Of a stretch of 64,000 bases of DNA, positions 26,471 through 36,237 are shown piece after piece. The stretch's first letter is position 1. The number at the start of each line of letters is the position of its first letter. Source of the DNA: JAUSEW01 sp964414015. GTDB lineage: Bacteria > Patescibacteriota > Microgenomatia > Levybacterales > UBA12049. The position numbers and the translations under genes were made by a program. The DNA lies in assembly GCA_964414015.1 (NCBI GenBank), contig CAYPUE010000001.1, positions 16,619 to 80,618 of the forward strand, read 5' to 3'. Under the pieces are notes generated by a model that did no database searches, was not told the origin of the DNA, and saw only the letters and a program-made list of their open reading frames with translations.

Positions 26471-28092
26471 AACGTATATGCTACGAGAGCCTTATCTCCA
26501 TTTAGCAAATAAAAGGTTTTAAGCACATTTGCTTTGTTAGAAACTCCATTCGGGATATCGATGTAAAGAACTTTCTTGTTTTTGTTGTTGATATCGGACA
26601 GGTTCTTTGCAAATCTGTATTTATCAAAACCATTGATGTTAACAAATCCAAAAACTTCTCTCTGTATACTAGCCTCTTGCCTGTAATCTTTCGGATTCTT
26701 CTTTGTATAAAATACATAATAGATATAAGGCCTGCCTAACGCCATCGTAATGTTAATCTGATCAAAATTATCTTTTTGGTTTTCTGCATAACTTATGGAA
26801 TCTTTATATCCGTACTGCCACTCACCGGAAAATTCCCTAGGATAATGAACCAGATAATCACGGTAGAAATACATAAAATTTATAAATAAAACAACTGCTA
26901 GTATAGATATTGCAAATTTTTTGTATTTCTTAAGTAAATTTATGGCTGTTAAAAATCCTATTGCTATAAAAATTTGAAATGTAGGCAGTACCGTCTCTAT
27001 CCTAAGGGCATGCGGAGTTTCCCGTGCCGTAGCAGCAGGCACTATTCCCAACATTAGCCATAATGGCACAATCCACCAGTACCCTTCTCTCTTCTTAAGC
27101 AAAAATAAAATACCTATTATAAAAAAGGGCAGATCCCATAAGTACATCTCTCCAACTATTTGTGTCGAAAATTTAGGATTACCGTCTCCTTTAATAAACA
27201 AAAAGTTGGGATTTAGATTATCAAAATAATGCCGCAGATATTCAGCGCCGTAAGCCAAACGCCTATTGTGAATTATTTTTGACCAAAGAGAATTATTGTC
27301 ATTGGCTATTTGCTGATTTGCGGATACAACAACTCCAATTTCGGAAAAAATATTTACTTCTTTAAAGCGTAAGCTTGCTTGCGGAGACAGTAAAAATTTC
27401 AAAGTAGGAAGCAGCATCAACACTCCTATGATTATCGCCATTAAAACCTGCATCTTTTCCTTAAAGAGCGTTTTCCAAAATCCTATACCCAACATTAAAA
27501 CAATAAGAGGAACAACAACTCTTGCCGTATTAAATGTATATATTGATAAGGCAAAAGATGTTGCAGAAAATAATAGATACCATTTTTTTTCTTGGACTCC
27601 TCCTAAAAATAGCCATATTCCTGTAATTATAAAAAACGTAGCAATATTTGCTTCAAATGCAGCGCGTGAAAGCATAATGTGCCATGGGGAAATTGCCAGG
27701 ATAAATGAGGTTAAAATAGCGTAAATATTAGCATTGTTAGATTTATAAAATATTCTTTTAACCAAAAAGTAGGTTATAAAAACCGTTAAGACGCCAAAAA
27801 GCGCTGATGGGAATCTCGTAGCAAATTCCGTAAGTCCAAAAATTTTAACAGGGATTATATCTAGATATGCATAAACTGGAGGCTTGAAGTCCCCAAAAGA
27901 TTCCAGATAATCAAGAGGCAAAAATCTGCCAAATTCATCTTTGCCGTCAATCCCAAGCGAATAAGCATTATATCCCCACGCGGCTTCATCCCAAGTTAAA
28001 GACGGAGGATTACTTCCAAGCTGATAAAACCTTAAAAAGAAAGCAATAATTAATATGAAAAATAGATACGCTGTATTTCTAAAGTTTAGCAT
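26467..28092 (-). CDS. GT39/PMT-like membrane glycosyltransferase
   Basis: 541 residues from the ATG of 'MLNFRN'. A TTG five codons earlier is rejected because GGTG lies ~5 nt before this ATG as a possible ribosome site. D35-E36 in 'TWDEAAWGYNAYSL', then 'GKDEFG' and 'ISPWHIMLSRAAFEANIA'. First gene of the nine-gene operon and of the GT39 tandem trio. TATAAT at 28118-28113 gives a short leader of about 14 nt. It diverges from the lone plus-strand GT39 at 28149. Confidence 0.85.
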   Translation of the reverse strand: MLNFRNTAYLFFILIIAFFLRFYQLGSNPPSLTWDEAAWGYNAYSLGIDGKDEFGRFLPLDYLESFGDFKPPVYAYLDIIPVKIFGLTEFATRFPSALFGVLTVFITYFLVKRIFYKSNNANIYAILTSFILAISPWHIMLSRAAFEANIATFFIITGIWLFLGGVQEKKWYLLFSATSFALSIYTFNTARVVVPLIVLMLGIGFWKTLFKEKMQVLMAIIIGVLMLLPTLKFLLSPQASLRFKEVNIFSEIGVVVSANQQIANDNNSLWSKIIHNRRLAYGAEYLRHYFDNLNPNFLFIKGDGNPKFSTQIVGEMYLWDLPFFIIGILFLLKKREGYWWIVPLWLMLGIVPAATARETPHALRIETVLPTFQIFIAIGFLTAINLLKKYKKFAISILAVVLFINFMYFYRDYLVHYPREFSGEWQYGYKDSISYAENQKDNFDQINITMALGRPYIYYVFYTKKNPKDYRQEASIQREVFGFVNINGFDKYRFAKNLSDINNKNKKVLYIDIPNGVSNKANVLKTFYLLNGDKALVAYTL

Positions 28093-28112
28093 TAATTCAC
28101 CAACCAATATTA

Positions 28113-28118
28113 ATTATA
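28113..28118 (-). promoter_or_regulatory. -10 TATAAT of the 28092->16458 operon
   Basis: On the minus strand TATAAT lies 20 nt before the ATG at 28092 (5 nt before the alternative TTG). No clear -35. Confidence 0.45.
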
Positions 28119-28130
28119 ACGCAAAATGTA

Positions 28131-28136
28131 TATACT
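28131..28136 (+). promoter_or_regulatory. -10-like TATACT for the lone plus-strand GT39
   Basis: TATACT lies 12 nt before the ATG at 28149, predicting a ~5-nt leader. There is no Shine-Dalgarno and no -35 match. Confidence 0.4.
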
Positions 28137-28148
28137 ATACCAGTAAGT

Positions 28149-29693
28149 ATGGTTTTATCTAAAATCAAACCGTTCTATCTTTTTCTTTTGGTCGTTTTCT
28201 TGTCTTTAATTTTTCGAATAACTAATCTTGATCTTATAGAATTTAAGATTGACGAAGCGAGTAACTTACTTTTGGCAACCAGACTAATGTTTGGGCATCC
28301 TTTGCCGTATGGAGGAATTACCTCAAGCGTAGGCATTCTCAATCCTCCTTTATTCAACTACCTTTTAATCCCGCTTACTCTAATTTCCTTGGACCCTAAA
28401 GTAATCGTAGCCATTATCGCACTTATAAACTCTTTAACAATTGGATTATTATTCTTAATAATCAAAAGATACTACACGACAGTTCTTGCTTTCATTACGA
28501 GCCTTATTTTGGCATTCTCACCGTGGTTAATTATTTTTTCAAGAAAAATCTGGCCTCCTGATTTAATCCTTCCTTTTTCCGTATTGCTTTTTCTAAGCAT
28601 CCATAAAATAATTATTGAGAAAAAAACAGTTTTCTGGATTCCTTTTGTTTTGCTTTCTTTATTTTTTATACAGCTAGATTTATCATCTGTATTTTTTGTA
28701 TTTTTAATATCTGTGTTGCTAGTTGCTCAAAAGCCTAAAATTAATTGGAAATATATATTCATTGGGTTCTTATTGGGAATACTTCCTGCAATTCCTTATT
28801 TTATCTATGAGATCAAAAATAATTGTCCGGATTGCATTCTTCTAGTAACTATTAATAAACAACTTGGATCAAGTAATTTCGAAGTTCTATTGAAACCTTT
28901 ACAAATAATAAGCCAAGGAAATTTTAACTTTCTTTTAGGGAATGATATTATTACTTTCTCCAAACAGTTCCCTATCGTATTTAAGCTAAAGGCATTATTC
29001 TATATAGAATATCTCTTTATACCAATAGGTGCATTTTTGTTTTGGAAAAAATATAAAACATTAAGTTTTTTAGCTTATGCCGCAGTCGGATTACCCTTAT
29101 TGTATTTCATTTTTCGTCTCCGGCCATACATGCATTATTTTATAATTCTGGTTCCCTTTTTATCCATTTTTCTGTCAACCACACTTGATTATTTAATGCA
29201 ATCTAAGAACCGTGCGTTACGTTACACAACAATAATTGTATTTATATCTTTAATTGCTTATTCTATAGTCTTTAATCTATCTTTTTTTCAAATTATAAGA
29301 AAACAGAACGGACTTAGTGGAGATTATGGAGCATCATTCAATAAAACTTTACCTTACGTAGAACAGCAAATTACAAAATATAAAAATCAAAAAGATTATC
29401 AGGAAATATTATTATCTTCCTACATTGATGTCTCTGCAATGCGCGGCGTATCTCCTTTTGCCGTAATGATTTATCCGCCGAAGGAAACAGCAAGAAATTT
29501 AAAAGCTATAGAAGAAAAGCTAAAAAATGATTCCAATGATCCAAGAATATTCCAGGAGCTTATGGTGTATTACACTTCGCAAAAAATAACCAGACCTTAT
29601 GTTGATTATATTAAGAAGAAAATTACCATATCCCCTGTTTATGAAATAATCTACAACGAAGTAAACCATTTATATAACGCTAGCCGGTACTAA
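28149..29693 (+). CDS. GT39/PMT-like membrane glycosyltransferase
   Basis: 514 residues. D35-E36 in 'FKIDEASNLLLATRLM', polytopic, with 'FSPWLIIFSRKIWPPD' aligning to the 'SPWH...R' motif of the other GT39 proteins. It lacks the 'GYNAYS' signature and is divergent from the minus-strand paralogs. It is a one-gene transcription unit pointing against its neighbours, with only 21 nt to the convergent gene at 29715. A local inversion or independent arrival could explain the orientation. Confidence 0.82.
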   Translation: MVLSKIKPFYLFLLVVFLSLIFRITNLDLIEFKIDEASNLLLATRLMFGHPLPYGGITSSVGILNPPLFNYLLIPLTLISLDPKVIVAIIALINSLTIGLLFLIIKRYYTTVLAFITSLILAFSPWLIIFSRKIWPPDLILPFSVLLFLSIHKIIIEKKTVFWIPFVLLSLFFIQLDLSSVFFVFLISVLLVAQKPKINWKYIFIGFLLGILPAIPYFIYEIKNNCPDCILLVTINKQLGSSNFEVLLKPLQIISQGNFNFLLGNDIITFSKQFPIVFKLKALFYIEYLFIPIGAFLFWKKYKTLSFLAYAAVGLPLLYFIFRLRPYMHYFIILVPFLSIFLSTTLDYLMQSKNRALRYTTIIVFISLIAYSIVFNLSFFQIIRKQNGLSGDYGASFNKTLPYVEQQITKYKNQKDYQEILLSSYIDVSAMRGVSPFAVMIYPPKETARNLKAIEEKLKNDSNDPRIFQELMVYYTSQKITRPYVDYIKKKITISPVYEIIYNEVNHLYNASRY

Positions 29694-29714
29694 CTAAATA
29701 AAAAAAGGCAAACA

Positions 29715-31382
29715 CTACCTTGTATCTAGAATACGAAATACGATTGAGTTATCTTCTCTGCTTACAGCCCCTAATTCTCTACCTTGAGGAATAGGTTTAC
29801 ACAAACCACTATTAATATAGAGAGTGTTTTTATTCCCAATAGGTAATCCATTCTTATCAACCTTCAGAGGACACTCTTCTTGGGAAAATTCAAATTTACC
29901 AAAATTTATCCTATCGAAGTCTTGCATGGTTGTATTTTTGGTTTCTTCTTGAAAAATTTTAGGGCTATATTTGTTATAAAAAAGAAAAAATATTGTCGGA
30001 GCAGATTCTCTATTGGTTATGACCACCTTTTCGTAAGAGGATATAATCCTATTAACGTTTCTTGCCAGTTTTTCATATCCGTCGTTTCTATACCATGGCC
30101 TATATTTATTAACGTGCACATAATACTGATGTAGGTATGATAAAAAGCTAAATATGCTAGTTATGCAAAGTAAACCAACTGCAATTTTTCCAAAAAGTTT
30201 ATTTTCATTAACCTTCGATAAAACATACAGCAATCCTAAAGCCGATATGATAGATAGTGCTGGAAAAACAATAAGTGTTCTTTGTAAATTTGGGACATCA
30301 TCAAAAGTTAAGGAACTTCCTATGGGAGAAAGCAATATCCATCCAATCAAAAAAAATGAATTCTTCTTATCTATACCCAATAAATACCAGACTCCTAAAA
30401 TAAGTAAGGGTAATTCAAATACATACAAAAGTCCAAAAAGAGGAACACGATAGCGGTCTGGCAATCCTTGGTCTGTAAAAAGAAAATTGTATGAGAAATG
30501 CTTAAAATAATTACTTAAAATTTCATTAGAATAACCTATTAATTTATTATGAAAAATTCTAGTAATCGTATTATTTGTTTTTCCTACCCCATCTTCTCTT
30601 ATTTGTTCGTCGAGCACCAGTTGGGTTTCTGAACCAGATAAAATACTTACCGTTCTTATCCTTAAAGACAAATTTTTAGATGAAAGTATTAAAAATAATG
30701 GCATTACTATTGTAAATAAAAACGTAACAATAATTAAGGCTATTCTTTTTTTTGTTATTCGTGGTACCAAAAAACTAATAATTAAAAGAAGTATGAGAAA
30801 AGGAAGAAATGCTCTAGGAGCTTGATAGATAAAAAGTGTTAAGCCAAATAAAATAAATGACAGAAATAAAAGATATAGAGAGTTTTTGCGTATCCAGATT
30901 AAATAGAGCAGCGTAGCCAGTGATATGAAAAATACTACAATCGTATTCTCCGTTGCAGTACGCGATAAATTAATATGCCATGGGGAAACTGCAAGAAATA
31001 ATGAACTTAGTAAAGAAAGCCATATTTTGTTTTTAAATTTACAAAAAAGCTCCATTGTCAGCCAAAACGTTGAAATAATGGTTAAGCTGCCAAAAAATGC
31101 AGAAGCAAATCTAACAGAGAATTCATTCAGATCAAACAAAAATATAAATGGGATAGAAAAATAAGAATAACCTGCAGGACTGTATATGAATGATCCTAAA
31201 TGTAAGGGAAAATATTTACCGCTCATGTCTTTTCCCGTTTCAAGAATTGAGTAGGCATTGTAGCCTAGAAATGCTTCGTCCCTATGAAGCGTTACGGGCA
31301 CTTGTCCGAGATTATAAAATCTAAGAAAAAATCCAAGAAGTAATATAAATAAAATAATTAATAACGTTAATCGTTTGCTCAT
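29715..31382 (-). CDS. GT39/PMT-like membrane glycosyltransferase
   Basis: 555 residues. D35-E36 in 'HRDEAFLGYNAYSIL', 'TGKDMSG' in place of 'DEYG', and 'VSPWHINLSRTATEN'. Polytopic, with a soluble tail containing 'RINFGKFEFSQEECP' that aligns with 'KFEFRPIDW' of the paralogs. Last gene of the 40530->29715 operon. The start shares one base with the upstream TAA (TAATG). Confidence 0.85.
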   Translation of the reverse strand: MSKRLTLLIILFILLLGFFLRFYNLGQVPVTLHRDEAFLGYNAYSILETGKDMSGKYFPLHLGSFIYSPAGYSYFSIPFIFLFDLNEFSVRFASAFFGSLTIISTFWLTMELFCKFKNKIWLSLLSSLFLAVSPWHINLSRTATENTIVVFFISLATLLYLIWIRKNSLYLLFLSFILFGLTLFIYQAPRAFLPFLILLLIISFLVPRITKKRIALIIVTFLFTIVMPLFLILSSKNLSLRIRTVSILSGSETQLVLDEQIREDGVGKTNNTITRIFHNKLIGYSNEILSNYFKHFSYNFLFTDQGLPDRYRVPLFGLLYVFELPLLILGVWYLLGIDKKNSFFLIGWILLSPIGSSLTFDDVPNLQRTLIVFPALSIISALGLLYVLSKVNENKLFGKIAVGLLCITSIFSFLSYLHQYYVHVNKYRPWYRNDGYEKLARNVNRIISSYEKVVITNRESAPTIFFLFYNKYSPKIFQEETKNTTMQDFDRINFGKFEFSQEECPLKVDKNGLPIGNKNTLYINSGLCKPIPQGRELGAVSREDNSIVFRILDTR

Positions 31383-32608
31383 TAATTATTGTCTTTAGGC
31401 CAGAAATATGCAGCTATAAATACTAAAGACAAGTACCCTAAATGGCTATTGTTAAAATATCTGGATAAATACCAAAAAATAAACAGAAAAACTCCATAGG
31501 TTAATATTAATCTGCTTACGCTTGGAGATTTTTTAAGATAAAAAATAAGTCCTGCTGCTAAGGGAATTCCAACTATCGCCTGCCATAATATGAATGGGTA
31601 GTATTGGTGTAAATCTTTAATAACGCCCATTTGATTTAGTAGCATCCCTAATCCATATCCGGAAATAGGATAACTGCGAAACGTAGCACCCGATAGGTAA
31701 AGTACCGTACTATCCAGGAAAGCCTTTTGATTCCAAAGTAAGAAGGGGAAAATTATTGCAAGAAAAGTAATTACAAAAGGAGCTAAATCTCGCAAAGTCT
31801 TTAATATATTTTTATTTTTAAAATATATGAAAGCGAAGTAAAAGGGTAAAATCGGCCACGCTGATTGTTTAACGGCAAATGCCAACCCCATAGGAATACC
31901 TGAAAAAAGATACTTTTTTCTGTGAAGAAAAAATAATCCTACAAATAAAAATGCAAACATAAAAATATCTGATCTTCCCTCAAGAGTATAGCCAAGAATT
32001 GACGGGTTGAACGTAAGCATTGTCAGAAAAAGTAATTTTTTGTCTTTGTCTTTAGTCAAAATATCGGCAAATACCAACAACATAAAAAACAAGAATAGGA
32101 GGGGCATCCTTCCGTCAAAAAATCCCCATAAACTATTGCTTACCGCATAGAAAGGCAAAGCAAATAGAAGATAAAATGGCTGCATAACAAAATGGTACAA
32201 AGCAGGATTTTCTTCGGCTGCAGAATAATTCCATTGTTCAAGCGGCGTCCCAAAATACGTTACGGCATAAGGATTTTTTCCGTCCAGAAAAAATCTAATC
32301 GCTGCTTCCTGCTGGAGAATAATGTCGTGAATCATATAAACGGGTGCTGTTTTATGCCGTACGACAATTGCGGAAAAGAATGCGCTCCCTATTACAATCA
32401 CTATGATTAACCATAAAACAATATGTTTCAATCCAAAATATAAATTATCTTTTATCTTTATTGTGTCTAAAACGATGTATAGAAAAAGCCCTAAAAAGAT
32501 TATTCCAAAAAGCCAGAAAGGGGTATTTCCCGGACTTATTCTGTAAGCCATAATGAACGGTATTGCAAGGGCAAAAAGCAAAATAGAATCAAGTTTAATA
32601 TTTTTCAT
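31382..32608 (-). CDS. GT87/DUF2029-like polytopic membrane glycosyltransferase
   Basis: 408 residues, about ten helices. The extracytoplasmic loop 'FFLDGKNPYAVTYFGTPLEQW' and 'NPSILGYTLEGRSDIFMF' occupy the positions of 'ENPY' and 'NPLVIIETLISGHNDI' in the two other GT87-like proteins of the window. 'FAVKQSAWPILPF' is typical of this family. Lipid-phosphate-sugar-dependent transfer is inferred from fold class only. Confidence 0.68.
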   Translation of the reverse strand: MKNIKLDSILLFALAIPFIMAYRISPGNTPFWLFGIIFLGLFLYIVLDTIKIKDNLYFGLKHIVLWLIIVIVIGSAFFSAIVVRHKTAPVYMIHDIILQQEAAIRFFLDGKNPYAVTYFGTPLEQWNYSAAEENPALYHFVMQPFYLLFALPFYAVSNSLWGFFDGRMPLLFLFFMLLVFADILTKDKDKKLLFLTMLTFNPSILGYTLEGRSDIFMFAFLFVGLFFLHRKKYLFSGIPMGLAFAVKQSAWPILPFYFAFIYFKNKNILKTLRDLAPFVITFLAIIFPFLLWNQKAFLDSTVLYLSGATFRSYPISGYGLGMLLNQMGVIKDLHQYYPFILWQAIVGIPLAAGLIFYLKKSPSVSRLILTYGVFLFIFWYLSRYFNNSHLGYLSLVFIAAYFWPKDNN

Positions 32609-32613
32609 ATCCT

Positions 32614-34104
32614 TTATTTTTTATACCACAGAACTGTCGATTTGTATATTTGGCTCGGATTAATGAATGCCCATCCTTCTTTAGATAATTCAGCGCTATT
32701 TGAACTATTGAGATTAAAAATTTCATACCCGCCTCTATCTCCCCCAATTACGGAATGAAAAGCAGTCATTTTACTCATTTTAGATGTCCTAACTACTAAT
32801 CCTACCTTTATTCCTTTATCATCTATAAGACGGCTATTTTCTAAATATAAAACTAGCGGAAAACTTTTATTCCCTAATTTATAACCATAATCATACACTG
32901 CAAATTTACTATTAGGAAATTTTTGCATCAGCAATTTCTGCCAATCTGCCGCTTGAACCCTTGTAAAATTTCCGCTATTTTTAATTAGATCTAAGTCTTT
33001 TGCTATAGTAAAAGAAACAATTAAAAATATTAGGATGAAACCGATAACGCGATTTAATTTGAGCGCCTGTGACAGCATCCACCCTGTTAAAATAAGCACT
33101 AGGGGATGTAAAAAAACCAGATAGCTATCAAATCTTTCTCCTCTGTAATACCTAAGTATTAAGAATATAAAGAAGAAACTTAAAAATATCGCAACGATAT
33201 TTTTTGTCAACTTTTTATTAATAAACGCATAAATCGCGAATGCAATTAATAAAACTATAATGCCATATCCAACATACGACTCACCTCCTATAATTCTTGA
33301 CCACGCACCAGGCCAATATGTTCCCGCATAAGTCAGCCAACGGTTTGGAATAAATATCTGATATTGGCCGTAAGTCAAATACTCAATCCAATTTCTGCTT
33401 TCGAAGAATTTATTTGTTATATCAAAAAAAATAAGCGGAATAAAAGGGATAAATATACCAAGCGATAAATAAATAAATTTTCTGAAACTTCTAGCATTAT
33501 CTAGAATGAAAGCTATGGGAATGAGTAAGAAGAGCCCCATTGCCTGAAAATGAATATTAAAAGATGTAGCGACCATGAAAGACATCCAGAAGGCGCTAGC
33601 TATCGACCCCGCTTTAATATATTTCACAAAGAAATATAGAGAAATAACTGCAACAATTCCAACCATAGAGGGAGACGTAAGGTTGGTGGACTGACCAAGC
33701 TGCGCAGTAGATATTGCTGTAAGAATCCCAATAATAAGCCCTAATCGTTTATCTTCTATCTCTCTGCCAATAAGCACCATAAGCCAAACTATACCAACAT
33801 ATAGAATTGTTTGAATAATCCATGGAGTCATAACTGCATACGGATATACACCCGCCATGTACATTAATATCCAGAACCATTGCGGGCCGTAAACAAATTG
33901 CCCTGCAGAAGCAAATGGGCCAATTAAAGGCAAAGAAAATGTTTTTAGAGCTTCTCTTGCGACTAAGACGTCTCTAGCCTGATCATAAGCTAATCCCCAC
34001 CTTTCTTCGTAATTACTAAAACGAAGAACAGCTGCAACAAGAAGTATGATAGCCACAGAAATACCGAACCAGTGATGGTATATAAATTTTTTGTACTTAT
34101 CCAT
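32614..34104 (-). CDS. GT39-like membrane protein with DQ in place of the DE motif
   Basis: 496 residues, polytopic. The first loop reads 'LAYDQARDVLVAREAL' (D41-Q42) where other GT39 members here have Asp-Glu; the rest ('GPFASAGQFVYGPQWFW', 'FNIHFQAMGLFLL') is GT-C-like. It may use a different catalytic arrangement or belong to a sister family. It lies 1 nt after the GT2 gene that could make its donor. Confidence 0.7.
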   Translation of the reverse strand: MDKYKKFIYHHWFGISVAIILLVAAVLRFSNYEERWGLAYDQARDVLVAREALKTFSLPLIGPFASAGQFVYGPQWFWILMYMAGVYPYAVMTPWIIQTILYVGIVWLMVLIGREIEDKRLGLIIGILTAISTAQLGQSTNLTSPSMVGIVAVISLYFFVKYIKAGSIASAFWMSFMVATSFNIHFQAMGLFLLIPIAFILDNARSFRKFIYLSLGIFIPFIPLIFFDITNKFFESRNWIEYLTYGQYQIFIPNRWLTYAGTYWPGAWSRIIGGESYVGYGIIVLLIAFAIYAFINKKLTKNIVAIFLSFFFIFLILRYYRGERFDSYLVFLHPLVLILTGWMLSQALKLNRVIGFILIFLIVSFTIAKDLDLIKNSGNFTRVQAADWQKLLMQKFPNSKFAVYDYGYKLGNKSFPLVLYLENSRLIDDKGIKVGLVVRTSKMSKMTAFHSVIGGDRGGYEIFNLNSSNSAELSKEGWAFINPSQIYKSTVLWYKK

Positions 34105-34105
34105 T

Positions 34106-34822
34106 TTAATCGCGAAATCTATATTTTAAGAGTGTATATAACGCAATTGTACCATCCCTAATCGTATTCAGCTTTTTTCCCTCGTTGTACCCCCGAGGAT
34201 TAGTTGTAATCGGTACCTCAATTATATGAATTCCTTTCTTTAAAATTTTTGCCGTTATTTCCGGTTCAAGATCGAATCCTTTAGAATTAAGTTTTATATC
34301 CTTAGCTACACTCCTAGGAAAAAGTTTATATCCTGTTTCCATATCCGTAATCCACTGTCCATATAGTATGCTAGTTAGAAAACTTAAAAACTTATTGCCC
34401 AGATAGTGCAGCAGAAAACCCAAAGTCCTTTCATCTCTATTAAAATTAGGTAAACGTTTAAGTCTTGTGCCGTAAACAACCACTAAATTATTATTTTTAG
34501 CTAATCCTACCAGTTGCTTTATGTCATTTGGATTATATTCTAAGTCTGCGTCCTGAATAACAATATATTTACCTGTAGCATTGATAATTCCTGTTCTCAC
34601 AGCCGCACCTTTTCCCTGATTTTCCCGATGTCGTATCGTCTTTAAATTTAGCCCCGCTTTGCAGGATAAAATTGCAGATGGAGTGTTGTCAGTAGAACCA
34701 TCGTCAACAACGATAATTTCTTTTTCAACACCGGGAATATTAACATTATTAACTTTGTTTAATACTTTACTAATTGTCTTATCTTCGTTAAAGACAGGGA
34801 TAATAATTGATAATTTCATCAT
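34106..34822 (-). CDS. DPM-like polyprenyl-phosphate GT2 glycosyltransferase
   Basis: A 238-residue single GT-A domain. 'SIIIPVFNEDKTI', 'VVDDGSTDNT' (~38-47), DAD 91-93 in 'IQDADLEYNP', then 'ITDMETGYKLFPR' and 'GFDLEPEITAK', all signatures of dolichyl-phosphate mannose/glucose synthase relatives. No transmembrane tail. It likely supplies polyprenyl-phosphate sugar to the adjacent GT-C enzymes. Two in-frame ATGs sit at the overlap with DUF2079 (4-nt or 1-nt overlap). Confidence 0.87.
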   Translation of the reverse strand: MMKLSIIIPVFNEDKTISKVLNKVNNVNIPGVEKEIIVVDDGSTDNTPSAILSCKAGLNLKTIRHRENQGKGAAVRTGIINATGKYIVIQDADLEYNPNDIKQLVGLAKNNNLVVVYGTRLKRLPNFNRDERTLGFLLHYLGNKFLSFLTSILYGQWITDMETGYKLFPRSVAKDIKLNSKGFDLEPEITAKILKKGIHIIEVPITTNPRGYNEGKKLNTIRDGTIALYTLLKYRFRD

Positions 34823-36237
34823 GTTATTTTTCTGTGAAAGATAAACTGCTCTTTGGTTTGATATATTAACTCATACCTCGAGTCTTTTCGCAATAATTCC
34901 ATAATTGCTGAAATATCTTTTGTTCCAAAAAAATCATTCGGGTTTTGTCCTTTTCTTAAATCTAAGATGATATATTCCGGCTTATAATTACCATAATCCC
35001 TTCTTAAGATAAACACTTTTTGATGGGTGAACCGTGATGCTAAATTATTTTGCGTCATAACTGAAACATTATTGGGAATTCTTTTTACAAGATCGTTTAG
35101 AAATATAAAATCTTTGGTATGTGCATAAAATGCTGCGTTATATGCTAAAGCAAAAGGGCCACGAAGTATAAATCGATAAAGAAACAATGAATTTATTACA
35201 ATAAGTATTATTAGTAAAGATAAAAATTTAGCAATAAATCTTACGTGCTGTAAGCGTCTTAAAGTAAAAATGCTTGAAATGCTTAAAAGAACAGCGCTTT
35301 GCGCATTATAATGCAAACCTAAATCCCATCGGGTACAGCAAGAATTACCGATAAACCTTGTCCCATAATCTTGCAAAAATAAAAACCAAAATTCTGGACT
35401 TAAAAGCGGAAGAAAACCAAAGCTGAAAAAACTATAGAATAAAGTTCTTTGCTTAAGGGGATGGCTAAAAAAAGAGAAGATGTTGTCAGAAATATTTGAA
35501 CTGAATATGGGAAAATATGCATAAGAGCCATTGGAAAATGACGGTATAATTACTTTTATACTGATATATCCCCATATAAGCGATAGTGCTATTGTAATTA
35601 ACCCAATTTTAAACCATTCTCTCCGTAGGAAAAAAATTGATATTCCTATACCTATTCCCAAAAGAAAGTTCGATTCTTTAAATCCTAACGTAATAAATAA
35701 AAATAGAAAATACAGCCATTTTTTTTTATAGACAATCGCCCAAAATGTAAGCATAAGGGGTAACGTCATAACGGTAAGTTCATGAAAATCAGTAATAACT
35801 GCATTCTGTAAGCCGACGAAAAACAAATAACAAATCGAGACACCCAAAGCTAGGAAATTATTCTTTAAGATATACTTACCTATGTTGTAGAGAACTAGCC
35901 CGCTTAACCCAACAATAATTGCCTGCACAACAAGAAGCATTTCGCTTTTTGTAGTCAACCAATAAAAAGGTGACAGCAAAAAGATGCTAGGGCTAAAATG
36001 ATCTGCGAATATCCACTTTCCGCCAACAATAAAATGTTCAATTATGGGAGGTTTAAAACGAGATACATTCCAAATCGCCTGATCAAAAATTCCAAAATCA
36101 TAATAAAATACTTCATATTGCCAAAACCTATGTAGGGATACCAAAATTCCCGCAATCGTAAACAAGACACATAATATATAAAAAATTACATCTATATATC
36201 TATCTTTTGCTTCTGTTAAACTCCAAACGATTCTCAT
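34819..36237 (-). CDS. DUF2079 polytopic membrane protein, putative GT-C
   Basis: 472 residues from the ATG of 'MRIVWSL'. A TTG one codon earlier is rejected because the ATG forms a clean TGATG junction with the upstream stop. 'FYYDFGIFDQAIWN' and 'FADHFSPSIFLLSPFYWL' are the DUF2079 hallmarks, with 'DFHELTVMTLPLML' following. DUF2079 proteins resemble GT-C enzymes. The only member in this window. Confidence 0.85.
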   Translation of the reverse strand: MRIVWSLTEAKDRYIDVIFYILCVLFTIAGILVSLHRFWQYEVFYYDFGIFDQAIWNVSRFKPPIIEHFIVGGKWIFADHFSPSIFLLSPFYWLTTKSEMLLVVQAIIVGLSGLVLYNIGKYILKNNFLALGVSICYLFFVGLQNAVITDFHELTVMTLPLMLTFWAIVYKKKWLYFLFLFITLGFKESNFLLGIGIGISIFFLRREWFKIGLITIALSLIWGYISIKVIIPSFSNGSYAYFPIFSSNISDNIFSFFSHPLKQRTLFYSFFSFGFLPLLSPEFWFLFLQDYGTRFIGNSCCTRWDLGLHYNAQSAVLLSISSIFTLRRLQHVRFIAKFLSLLIILIVINSLFLYRFILRGPFALAYNAAFYAHTKDFIFLNDLVKRIPNNVSVMTQNNLASRFTHQKVFILRRDYGNYKPEYIILDLRKGQNPNDFFGTKDISAIMELLRKDSRYELIYQTKEQFIFHRKIT

